From Hanleya hanleyi (lineage: Eukaryota; Mollusca; Polyplacophora; Lepidopleurida; Hanleyidae), in the NCBI GenBank assembly GCA_036873755.1, contig JAVTVY010019463.1, forward strand, positions 1 to 64,000: a stretch of 64,000 nt of DNA, read 5' to 3'. Positions 38,922-48,900 of the stretch are shown piece after piece. How positions within the stretch are numbered: the first letter of the stretch is position 1; each line of letters opens with the position of its first letter. The notes below the pieces were generated by a model. It saw nothing but the letters and a program-made list of their open reading frames with translations. It was not told the origin of the DNA and ran no database searches. The position numbers and the translations under genes were made by a program.

Positions 38922-41803
38922 TCATCACAGAGATCACGTTTGGCTCTGGTGATGTTTTTAGAAATATGCAATCAGTCTATTTGTCTATGGGGTCATATGA
39001 CTTCTTGTCAGTAAGTCGGCATCATTTTCCCCCACCCTTTTAATGTTTCGTTTTAATTTGGACAGTATTATTGTCACCTAACTGCAATCTAGGATCAGTA
39101 GAGAGCAAAAAGAAAGTTGTACACTTATTTACATGATATGACTGGGGGTTTTCAGAATGAATTATGATGAGAATTACCTGTGCTGCTAACAAAAACATCA
39201 TTCTGCTTGAGAAGAGTTGTTGAGTTCCTCCATATCGAGTCAAAGAAGTATAACTTTAGGACTGAGGTGACTTACAAACTGGTGTCGAGAAGTGGGATAC
39301 TAAGATTTTATTCAGTATTCAGTGATACGAACCTACTCCAGATTGGTTTTTATTGGCATTCACAGATAAAATGGCAAATATTCTGGACCCGGAAATTTGA
39401 TTTCAACCTCGTAATATACATGAAGGAGATTTACCGGTTGATTACGATTTCACACAATAGTGATGTAGATGGTAATGATGATAGTACCACTATGGCCACC
39501 ATTACGATGATGGACCCAGCAGTAGACGACACAACAGTTTCTTGAGATGGGAGGAAAGAGATGATGGTAGATATTGTCATCGTAGCTTAAGACACGAACC
39601 AGAACCTTTTGATGGTAAAGGGCGGGGCTCGATTGTTCAGATATAGGAGCATGGTCTGAGAGGGAAAAGGGATTAACACTTGCAGCTAGTCTATGAGGGC
39701 CCACAAGAACCTTCTATATAGGGCTGCCTGAAGTCGGAAAACGCACATTCTGCATTATATCTAGAAAATTGGAAGAAAGATTTGTACACATAAAAATAAA
39801 TGGCTATCTAGGATAGAGGGAAGACAGTGCCATGCAGATGAAACAATACCTGAACTTGGCGATGACCTTAGACAGATGGCACAAAAGGCGCGCCCTACCT
39901 TTAATTCTGAAGCACAAGAAGTTCCAGCTTTAAATCAACTCTACAAGCGTATCACTGTCAAGATAAAGTGTCGATACTTTGACCAGGGATGTACGATTAT
40001 TTCTGATACCGTGGATGCAATCGAACGTTTTGAAGTGACATCAGGGATAAAACAGAGAGCAATAGACCGCCAGCGAAGGGCAAAACCCCTTATTTTGAGC
40101 TGGTACAAAGGATTGAGGAAGTGGGAAAAGGTGGTCGAATCCGAGGCCACCGACCATCAAACAATAGGGCGGTAAGGGTACTGGAAACTGCTTTGTCTGT
40201 CAATCTTCCGAACTCTACCTTAGACACTATCATTTTCGAAGAATGCATGGTACTAAAGCAACCCAGAGATACAGATCAGGAAAAGGACAATCAATCATCT
40301 CAGTAGGGCGAGGGTTGATGAGAGTGAGGAGGCCTGGTGTAGACAAATGGGATAATGATTTTCTTCGGATCTGGTATATAGATGGGCTGAATGACGCTGT
40401 TGATTTTCTGATAGACAGTGGTTCTACCATGACTGTTGTCTGAACAGGCTTTTGACGGAATCTCTGAAGATCCCCGACCAGATGTTAAGGCTGGGTCCAC
40501 CAACATTCTTGGAGCAAATGGGGAGAAAATAAAGCGTCATGGATGGGCAAAGTTTGACCTAAATTGAATGGTGTAACTTTCGAGCAGGCTGTCGGGGTCT
40601 GCCGTGAAATAACCACTGAGGGAATACTGGGTCAGGGTATCCTAATGGAAAACGTACAACAGAAAGATTACAAGTGGATGAAACTCGAAGGATAGATATC
40701 CAATGTTGGATGGGGAGAAGCAGAGGTGATATGTAATGTGTAAGTGCATGATCAAACTATTGTTCCTACAAGGTCTGTCTGCTGTATTCCAGTTGATATA
40801 CCGCAGAGATAACGTCTCTATCCAACAGGGATCATAAGAGTCCTCAGAGGAATTGCTTGCGAAGAAGAATGTCCGGGTAGTGCAGGGCATTTTTGACACA
40901 CAGTCTACAAAGCAGGCCGTTCTAGTAATAAATTTCGGAGACAGTGTTGTTGTATTATACCAAACACAAGATTAGGAGCATGTCGATCTTGCTATGAGGA
41001 TAATCGCTCAGTTATGGCTACTAACAGAGACGAAGATAATTCTATGGATAAATTAGCATCACAGTGTCTCTTAGAATAGCAAGAAGATTTATGGGAACGA
41101 ACTTCACCTCGACTAAAAAGAGAACAATTTGCTTCCCTGCTATTGACATTCCAGGACGTGTTTGCCAATATCTGTGGATCTACGAAGAAATGATCGAGTT
41201 GAGCATACAACAAACACGGAATCAGCAGCTCCAATTAAACAATCCCCGGAGATTATCGTTTGGCGAACAGAAAGCAGAAAAATGACAGAAACAGAAAATG
41301 CTGGTCAACGGAGTCATTGAGCCTTCAAATAGCCCAGGGGCATCACTAATTGCTCTTTGTCCTAAGAAGGATGGAACTACACGTTTCTGTATAGATTACG
41401 GGAGGAGTAATTATGAAACAGTCAAAGATGCATATCCATAACCACGAATTGACGAATGATTGGATGCACTAGTTGGATCACAGTGGTTCAGTTGTATGGA
41501 TCTGAACTCTGGATTTTGGGAAATGCCAGTCTCTGAGAAAGACAGAGGAAAGACGATCTTTACTACCTATCAGGGTTGGCCCGCCCTCTGTATGTCACTC
41601 GACAAATATATGTAGGTTTATTGTTTCGGTAGGTAATTTAAGCCGTACGACGTCGGATTTTACAGGTTACTTTTTCTTGGTATCCGGCATTTACCAGGTT
41701 ACCCTATATTAAGGCGTTTACTCCATCAGACGTCCATAACGCTCATCCATTAACATCAGATGAGTTGTTTGAGCTGACCTGTCGTCACAGCTCCCGAGCT
41801 AGC

Positions 41804-41895
41804 GTATCTAATTCCGCTTAAGCCGGTGCTATGGGCCGTGTGGATACTTCATAGTCTCCACATGAACAGCTGCAATAAAAGCGCGGCTGAGATAC
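41804..41895 (+). ncRNA. Twister-like structured RNA motif, copy 3
   Basis: The outer stem GTATCT/AGATAC is perfect. The core is TAATTCCGCTTAAGCCGGTG. Stems are GTGTGGA/TCCACAT and CAGCTGC/GCGGCTG around AATAAAAGC. It is the best match to the twister core among the seven copies. Confidence 0.5.
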
Positions 41896-42264
41896 TAAGG
41901 CTACGTCCGAGAATACACCGTGTTCTCGGGTCTGAATGTTGGGTGTCGACGATTACTTTCCTGTAGTCATATGGTTGCGTTTTAGTCGTCAATTTTTCCC
42001 ACCTCTTGCATATCGCTGCAATTGCACCAGTTTACTGTCATGCCTTTGTACATGTCAATCGACAAATATATGTAGGTTTATTGTTTTGGTGGAAAATTTA
42101 AGCCCTCTGAAGTCGGGCATTACAGGTTAGTTTCTCTGAGTATTCTTGCATTTACCAGGTTACCCCATGTTGAGATATTTACTCCATCCGACGTCCACGA
42201 TGCTCATCCATTAACATCACATGAGTTGTTTGAGCTGATCTGTCATCACAGCTCCCGAGCTAGC

Positions 42265-42356
42265 GTATCTAATTCCGCTTAAGCCAGTGCTAGGGGCCGT
42301 GTGGATACTTCATAGTCTGCACATGAACAGCTGCAATGGAAGCGCGACTGAGATAA
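42265..42356 (+). ncRNA. Twister-like structured RNA motif, copy 4
   Basis: Second unit of the tandem dimer. It retains TAATTCCGC but has GCCAGT and AATGGAAGC in place of the conserved core, and the outer stem has lost one pair. It is probably inactive if the motif is a ribozyme. Confidence 0.45.
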
Positions 42357-43690
42357 TAAGGCTACTTTCGAGAATCCCCGTATTCTCGGGTCTGAATGTT
42401 AAGTTCGAGGGATGCTTTCCTGTATTGTCATATGGTTGCTTTTTAGTGACCTGACATCGTCAATTTTTCCCACCTTTTGCATATCTCTCCAATTTTGGAT
42501 TAGCGAATTCACCATCAACATTTCACCGACATTTGTGAAAGATTTCAAGTTTTAGGGGACAGATGCGAGTCAAACTGCCTTCCATCCTCTTAAATATGCT
42601 CTCACAATAGCACAGACATTATTCCACCCTATTCCTGGGTCAGTTCATCCTTGACACAGATGCGAGTGATCCAGAAGTTGGTTCTGTTCACTTACATGTC
42701 TAATACAGAGGTTCGAGGTTCTTACTTGTGCGAGGTTGATCCGATGCCCTCTATATTCCTAGCGCTGGACACATTGGGTCAGATGAAATGTTTTAAAGCA
42801 TTCACCAGGCATTCTACTGGCCAGGCATGAAGGCAGATGTGGAGCGATACTTCCGCACTTGTGATCGGTGCACGGCACGTGGAGCACCAAAACAACACAA
42901 CCCAGCTCTACTTGGTCAGTATCTTGTTCGTGAACTGTGAGAACGTGTGGCTATTGGCATAGTAGGTCCACTCCAAACTACATCTAAGGGGAACAAATAC
43001 ATATTGGTTCTAACAGACTGTTTAAATAAATGGGTGGAAGCTGTCCCCTTATCGAATCAGTAGGCTACAACGGTTGCTGATGCATTGGTAAAATAGTTCA
43101 CATGTCATTCTGGTGTTCCGCTCCAGATTCATTCTGATCAAGGTCCCAATTATTTAAGGACTTGTTTGCCCTCTTGTTAGACAAGATCCGAACAACAGCA
43201 TACAGTCCACAAGCAAATGACAATGCTGAACGATTCAATAGGAATGTTGCAAGAATGCTGACCATGTAATGTAAGAAGAAACAGCGCAGATAGAATGAGT
43301 TTCTTCCCCAGGTCCTAATGGCCTATAGAGCATCTACGCAATCTGCCACAGTGAAATCTCCCAACACGATGATACTAGTATTTGAAAGGGAAGTTAGCTA
43401 GCCCATGAAGGCTATGATTGGTCGTCCTCAGGTTGATGAAGAGGAACATAAATACCCAGATGGATATATCATTGAGCTCCAAGCCACCTTGAAGGAAATT
43501 CATGAATTTGCTCGTAATACCTCTAAGACCAGGGCTGACTACCAGAAACGGTGCAACGATTTGAAGGCAAAGAATAACTTTCTTACATCTGGACAACCTG
43601 GCTGGTTGTCTGTTCTTGCAAAAGAAGAAAGGGGTGCGCGACAAATAAACAGTTGGAAATGAATGGCACCTATAACTAAGGAACATGCAT

Positions 43691-44671
43691 GCTGGTTATG
43701 AAGCAGTATCTATTCGATCCGGAAGGAGCTCAAAAACCATCTGATGGCAAACATCCATCGGGCCATGGGGGTAATCTGTCCCTTTTGTGATTCGAGCAGC
43801 CAGTAAGATGACTGGTAGACTTGTGGGCCCATGTTGAGAAAGGCCATGAAGATGTCACTAAAGATCTTGTGCCGGACTTCTGGGCAGAGGGCTACGGTTT
43901 CTGGTCTGCCCTGGAACCAGGACAATTTTTTTTTCTCGAATTTGTAAGGGGTTTCTATTAAAAATGAAGCAAGCTTGGAGGGGAATGTTCGAGATTCAGT
44001 TTTTTGTAGCATATCAGTGCTGTGTGTTAAAATAATAGTTTAACCATGTTCTTTCAGAAAATATATGCATATAAGTGATTTGGGTGGAAATTTTTACGAC
44101 ATTTGGTGGCCGAATAGCGAGCGAATGGTCTATTCCTTGCCGAATGAAAGAATCCCTGGAGTGCAATGAAAGAGAGTACGGAGAGAGTACAGCCCCAGGC
44201 ATCGATGAGGCGCTCTCCATAAAGAATCTGCCAATGAATGCCGACGGAATTACAGCATGGTTGAAGTCTAGCGGGTGTGTCTGGTTCTTTCTAAAAACTA
44301 ACATTCTTATAAACCCTCCAGGCATGAACTCTTTGGCTCGAAAGTTATCAGCTTTTCCACCAGGATAGACTCATACGAAGCCAAAGTACAAAGGCATCGA
44401 TGTATCATCAGTAATGTTGGCAAAAGTTGCCACAGTCCGTGGAATAGAGGTAAGATTTGTCGAGGTCGTAACACGGTGAATCAATCCGGTGTACCCCTTG
44501 GAGGTGGCAAGGAATAGCCAAGGTTCTGTCACCGATGATGTTGTCATCCACGTTGACATCAATGCAGACTTAAAAGAAGGCGAGCTTCCTCAGGGAAAAC
44601 TGCATCACCTGCTGGAACAATAGTTGCAAATCAGAGACAGCGGTTATAAAAACACATTGAGTGTCTCTTAC
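43691..44671. other. Intergenic sequence, coding remnants of unknown origin
   Basis: Contains a plus-strand open stretch at 44075-44368 and another reading DDVVIHVDINADLKEGELPQ near 44530-44600. Neither matches a family I recognise; they may be further retroelement debris. Confidence 0.4.
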
Positions 44672-44805
44672 CTCCATCATGATTTTCAAGGTGATAGAAA
44701 TCCACACCAGTAAAGGCACCTGCACCTGTTGCTGATGGATCACTATCAGCCGTGAAATCTAAGACCTTCAAGCGACATCGTCCTCTATCAGTGTGTTCGT
44801 CAAGT
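44672..44805 (-). CDS. Orphan exon-like segment, function unknown
   Basis: A 134-nt open segment lies between acceptor TTTTTACAG and donor GTAAGAG. It encodes LDEHTDRGRCRLKVLDFTAD, then a stretch ending FYHLENHDG. Composition and splice borders look genuine, but I recognise no family and no neighbouring exon. It could belong to an unrecognised gene or a captured gene fragment. Confidence 0.35.
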
Positions 44806-45814
44806 CTGTAAAAACAACATATCATCGAAGAGTTTTCCTTGTCAGCCAAGCCCACAACATTTTCATCATCATCAAACGGTTCATCCCATCCATCAGTCAG
44901 GTCGTCATCCAATCGACGTTAACCTCCAGCCACACCACCTCCATCAGCTACCACAGTCAAGCTACCACTATTGCTGAAGCTCACATCAGTCTTCTCTTCC
45001 CTACATGTGCTGCCAAAGTCATCATCCTTCACCATGTCAACGAGCAAGCATTAACCCCATCTGCAAAACCATCTGCACTCTTCCTACCAGCAAGGACAAC
45101 CACCCAACCGGGGCTCAAATTGGGAAATTTCTGATGAACTGCAAATGTTTTGTGGTTAGGGAAATTTTGCAGGCCAAATATCGGATGACCTGCTATAATT
45201 TAGAATGACCAGCTAAATTTGTATTAAGAATATTTGATGCTTAAGCGTAGGCCTTATAGTATGGAATGAACACCCGCTGATGAATTATGAATAAAGTAGG
45301 TACACAGCGAGAAATCGGGTTTGCGGAGCTAAATTATCAATTTTCATTTCAAACATGAAATTAGGATTTTTTCCCCTTATTTTTATTTTAGCTGGCCATT
45401 TAGACCTGCTTTTGGCCATTCACAGTCTGTCAATTTGAGCCCTGCCAACACCACCCACTGACAACAAAGTAGCCTTTGCAGTACACAGAATTCCAGATGC
45501 ATCGGAGAAGCAGACTGGTACGTAATTGTGTGCATTATTTCGTCTTCAAGAAAGGCGCCAAGCATTTGCATACACTTCGGTATCCATAAGATTACCGCGT
45601 ATAGATGATCCAGACCAAGTGCCGTTCCGTAGATTCAGGGCCCATTGGGCACCAATGGTCTTCTAGTTCAATTTCAAATCTGTGCTCTACTAGGTATTAT
45701 TCCCGCGGTACTACAAAAATGATGGTGAACTGACGGAATCAGAGAGAGGCACCGGATGTTGCGGTGTTAAAGCGTCCAGTCCTGTCCACAAATATTGATA
45801 GGGTCTTTTGATAT
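44806..45814. other. Intergenic sequence without recognised features
   Basis: CA/TC-rich, then AT-rich. Short frames on both strands have no recognised domains. Confidence 0.4.
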
Positions 45815-45965
45815 TGATTTGATATTTTGGAACATCATGATGTCTTGCCGGCATCATTGAAAACTGTTGACCGCTTCTCTCTTGCAGGAAACAAGCCTAT
45901 GTTTATGTATACTTTTGTCTTTTTGAATTTGGTGCTAATACTGTTATATGGAAATGGAATAGGTC
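45815..45965 (+). mobile_element. Penelope-like tail fragment without ribozyme motif
   Basis: Sequence from TTTGATATTTTGGAACATCA to GGAAATGGAATAGGTCTTT matches 47905-48057 almost exactly. Both copies then join the same 72-bp repeat. Confidence 0.7.
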
Positions 45966-46490
45966 TTTGGATTATGGACGCGGATATTCTCTAATGGACG
46001 ACGGCTGGATTATGAATGACGGACTAGACGCTTGTAATTTAGGGTGTTATCTACTTCCTCTTTTGACATGGAAGGGACATCCCCCAGTAGTTGTTCTATG
46101 GAGATGCCCAGGTGCCCTGATGATTGAAATAATTTCATCCTTATCTCCTCTCTCCAGATGTCATAAAATGGGCAGTACGGCAAGAAGTGTGTGGTGTTCT
46201 CGTTATTCATTCCACACTCGCACAGGGGGGATGGTACTTTTCCAAGTTTGTGCCGGTACTCATTGAGCCTATTGTACCTAGTCGTGGCGTCAGCCCGACG
46301 AGCAGCAGCAGGTGGTTTGTCGGTCGACGAGGCGTTCCATTGCCTCTGCCATTTGACCAGCACTGAACGTCTGGCTGCCCTCCTAATGTCTTGTGAGGTA
46401 TAATGGGTTGGTCCTGGGAGTGTTATGAGTGGACCAGATGCTTCCCTGACTGCCGTCTTTGCTAGTGCATCTGCCAGTTGACATCGGAAT
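45966..46490 (-). pseudogene. 3' end of a non-LTR retrotransposon (RNase H and CCHC-like end)
   Basis: On the minus strand it reads QLADALAKTAVREASGPLIT, then KWQRQWNASSTDK, then SPLCECGMNNENTTHFLPYC. ADALAK closes an RNase H domain, and C-x-C-G...T-x-H-F-x(3)-CP is the usual end of Jockey/I-type ORF2. The frame ends inside the 72-bp repeat at 45966-46037. Upstream parts are missing. Confidence 0.8.
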
Positions 46491-46499
46491 GAATCTGGC

Positions 46500-47034
46500 T
46501 GTTACGTGACGTATTCTAAGTGTAGATTACGTGTTAATTTCATAGAATAAATCTGTGAATAACATTTACTGATGTTAATTGATATGTCAAGAGTATATTT
46601 ATGACGGCTCGATGTGTGTATTTCTTTGAATTTGAACTATATGTTTTGTCGGAGCTACGTCTTGATAAGTCAATCCCAACAGCGGGAAATTCGATCTAAT
46701 ATACTGACCAACCGAGCGAGTTTTGCAGATACATTCTGAGAGTTGAACCATTCTGAAGTTGAAATATGCATGCTGTTTATGCTAGTTTGTCTTCGAATGT
46801 TTCGGCATGGAGTAATGTGAAAGTTAAGAAGTTACTACTTTCTATGCAAATTCAGCTTACAGCTCAGATTGCTCTTGTGCTTTCTCTCTTGCATGCCTTT
46901 TTAGGCAAAGATGAATTTCTGTAGTTAATATAATTAAACAGAACCATATTCATTGAAGAAGCACAGAATGATATACCTTCACAACTTCAGAAATAGTTCT
47001 GTCGCTGCTTCGGTCATGATCGCTTATTGGCTGA
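46500..47034. other. Intergenic sequence without recognised features
   Basis: AT-rich; no frame, repeat or RNA gene recognised. Confidence 0.4.
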
Positions 47035-47055
47035 AATGGGTCATGTTTCGTAACT

Positions 47056-47156
47056 TGTGTCTAATTCCGCTTAACCCGGGGCTAGGGGCCGTATGAACCC
47101 ATGTATCATCATGGTGCTCATATGAACAGTCACAATCAGAGAGTGACTGAGATACA
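47056..47156 (+). ncRNA. Twister-like structured RNA motif, copy 5
   Basis: The outer stem TGTGTCT/AGATACA pairs with one G-U. The core is TAATTCCGCTTAACCCGGGG. Hairpins are the TATGA...TCATA arm and CAGTCAC/GTGACTG, the latter with loop AATCAGAGA. It precedes the Penelope-like coding fragment. Confidence 0.45.
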
Positions 47157-47760
47157 TCATTCTCTAGATACGACTTTACAACGATTATTATGGATTAAGA
47201 ATACTGATCAGCGATACGGATTTTATATTTTTGGAACATCATGATGTCTTGTCGGCATCAAACTGTTGACCGTTTCTCTCTCGCAGGAAACTAGCCTATG
47301 TTTATGTATACTATGATTGTCTTTTTGAATTTGGTGCTAATACTGTTATATGGATATGGAATAGGCACAGGCACATCTTATTTAGATCTCTACCTCTATA
47401 AAAATGAAGCGGGCATTCTCTCTCGTCGACTTTATGACAAAAGAGATGATTACAATTTCGACATCGTAAACTATCCCTTTCTGGATAGTAATATTCCAGT
47501 GGGACCTGCATATGGCGTATACATATCTCGCTTAGTAGCATTTGCTAGATCCTGTGTTAAATGTGATGATTTTAATCAACGTCACAAAACATTGTTGCAG
47601 AAACTTATAAAACAGGGCTATTCCACCAAGCGCCTCCACTCAAAGTTTCTCAAATTTGGCGATACATATCGCATGCTGATAAAAAATACGAACGTAGCGT
47701 GCAAGATCTATGGCGCTACGTTTCGTAACATGTGTCTAATTCCGCTTAACCCGGGCTAGG
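47157..47760 (+). pseudogene. 5'-truncated retroelement coding fragment, probably Penelope-like
   Basis: The frame 47298-47759 contains SYLDLYLYKNEAG, YDKRDDYNFDIVNYPFLDSN, IPVGPAYGVYISRLVAFARS and TLLQKLIKQGYS. The pattern YDKRDDFNF-IVNFP-LDSNIP-AYGVYISQL is frequent in invertebrate retroelement proteins after the RT catalytic core. I believe these are Penelope-like (possibly Naiad-type), but that rests on memory. The fragment lacks RT motifs. It starts within non-coding sequence after motif copy 5 and runs into copy 6, as in a 5'-truncated element flanked by pseudo-LTRs. Confidence 0.55.
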
Positions 47761-47840
47761 GGCCGTATGAGCCCATGTACTTCAAGATCCTCATGGTACT
47801 TCATATGAACAGTCACAATCAAAGCGTGACTGAGGTACAT
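47730..47840 (+). ncRNA. Twister-like structured RNA motif, copy 6
   Basis: The outer stem ATGTGTCT/AGGTACAT is complete if two G-U pairs are allowed. The core is TAATTCCGCTTAACCCGGG. Stem CAGTCAC/GTGACTG encloses AATCAAAGC. It overlaps the end of the upstream coding fragment (LIPLNPG). Confidence 0.45.
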
Positions 47841-48057
47841 CATTTTTAGATGACGACTCTATAACGCATATTATGGATTAAGAATACTGATCAGCGATAC
47901 GGATTTGATATTTTGGAACATCATGATGTCTTGCCGGCATCATTGAAAACTGTTGACCGCTTCTCTCTTGCAGGAAACAAGCCTATGTTTATGTATACTT
48001 TTGTCGTTTTGAATTTGGTGCTAATACTGTTATATGGAAATGGAATAGGTCTTTGGA
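47841..48057 (+). mobile_element. Penelope-like pseudo-LTR remainder
   Basis: It parallels the sequence after copy 5 (TATTATGGATTAAGAATACT, GAACATCATGATGTCTTGCC, TCTCTTGCAGGAAAC) up to GGAATAGG, where the first copy continues into the coding fragment and this one stops. Confidence 0.65.
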
Positions 48058-48200
48058 TTATGGACGCGGATATTCTCTAATGGACGACGGCTGGATTATG
48101 AATGACGGACTAGACACTTGTAATTTGGATTATGGACGCGGATATTCTTTAATGGACAACGACTGAATTATGAATGACGGACTAGACGCTTGTATGTGAC
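48058..48200. repeat. 72-bp tail repeat, two copies
   Basis: Two tandem copies start GGATTATGGACGCGGATATT and contain GATTATGAATGACGGACTAG. One copy also forms the end of the non-LTR fragment at 45966-46037. Confidence 0.85.
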
Positions 48201-48748
48201 CCATCATGCAAAAGCTCAAATGGCAGGTTTGTCATTCTGGCCTCAGCCAAGCGTGAGCCAATATCTCAATCGAACTGCCTTGAATAAATTATGGAGAAAT
48301 CGCCCCTTTTAAGAGGGATATATAAATAAAAGGAAAATCTACACAAAAACGATTTTTGAAAACAGTAAAAACTTTAATTAATAAGGATGATAATTTACTA
48401 TATATATATCTCTTATATAGTTGGAAACTATTGTCACTATACTGCAGTCCGGTTTCAGTAGATGGCAAAAGAGGGTTATACATGCTCTGACTGGGGTTGC
48501 CAGATTGCACGAGTATTACTTGTGGTACTAATAAAGAAAACCATCATCCTGCCTGAGAAGAGTTGTTGAGTTCCTTCACCTGCGATCACAATGAGCACAC
48601 TTTTGTGATTGGACGGATGGCCTTCCGGTTGCAATCACAAGCCAATGAAAATTTATTGATTTCTTTTTGAAAATTTAAATTTAACCAATCAGTGCTTCAG
48701 TACTGGAGAATATCTATTAATTCACTAGATTATCTATAAAAATCCATT
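48201..48748. other. Intergenic sequence; short piece shared with 39180
   Basis: ATCATCCTGCCTGAGAAGAG then TTGTTGAGTTCC at 48543-48576 matches 39197-39230. The rest has no recognised feature. Confidence 0.45.
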
Positions 48749-48900
48749 ACACATACCTCAAGGATCACAATAGCTCTTTTATATATATGGACATCACAGT
48801 AGTGAATGGATCAGAGCCTTATGGGACAGGATCCTAGTTTTATAAACCCACAAATTTATCCATGTCGCTGCTATCAATAAATGGTTCAGGACTGTCAGAG

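Larger units (their letters stand above)
41591..42500 (+). repeat. 460-bp tandem dimer carrying twister-like motifs
   Basis: GACAAATATATGTAGGTTTA recurs at 41601 and 42061, and the following sequence is about 85-90% similar by eye. Each unit contains one structured motif in its middle. The dimer interrupts the degenerate Gypsy RT. Tandem dimers of short ribozyme-bearing units are the form in which metazoan retrozymes occur. Confidence 0.8.
39836..43690 (+). pseudogene. Degenerate Ty3/Gypsy element, gag to integrase
   Basis: Recognisable parts in order: gag-like PELGDDLRQMAQKARPTF at 39850; protease FLIDSGSTMTVV at about 40410; RT FCIDYGRSNY and WFSCMDLNSGFWEMPV at 41380-41530; RNase H remnant DTDASD at about 42655; integrase FYWPGMKADVERYF, CDRCTARGAPK, SPQANDNAERFNRNVARML at 42810-43270; C-terminal region DLKAKNNFLTSGQPGW at 43550-43620. 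Many stops and frameshifts are present. The C-terminal half of RT is missing, replaced by the 460-bp tandem repeat at 41591-42500. Confidence 0.9.

Noticed and set aside
37427..47840. Hammerhead ribozyme in the structured repeats
   Set aside because: No CTGATGA...GAAA core pairs with the stems in any copy on either strand; the conserved core is different.
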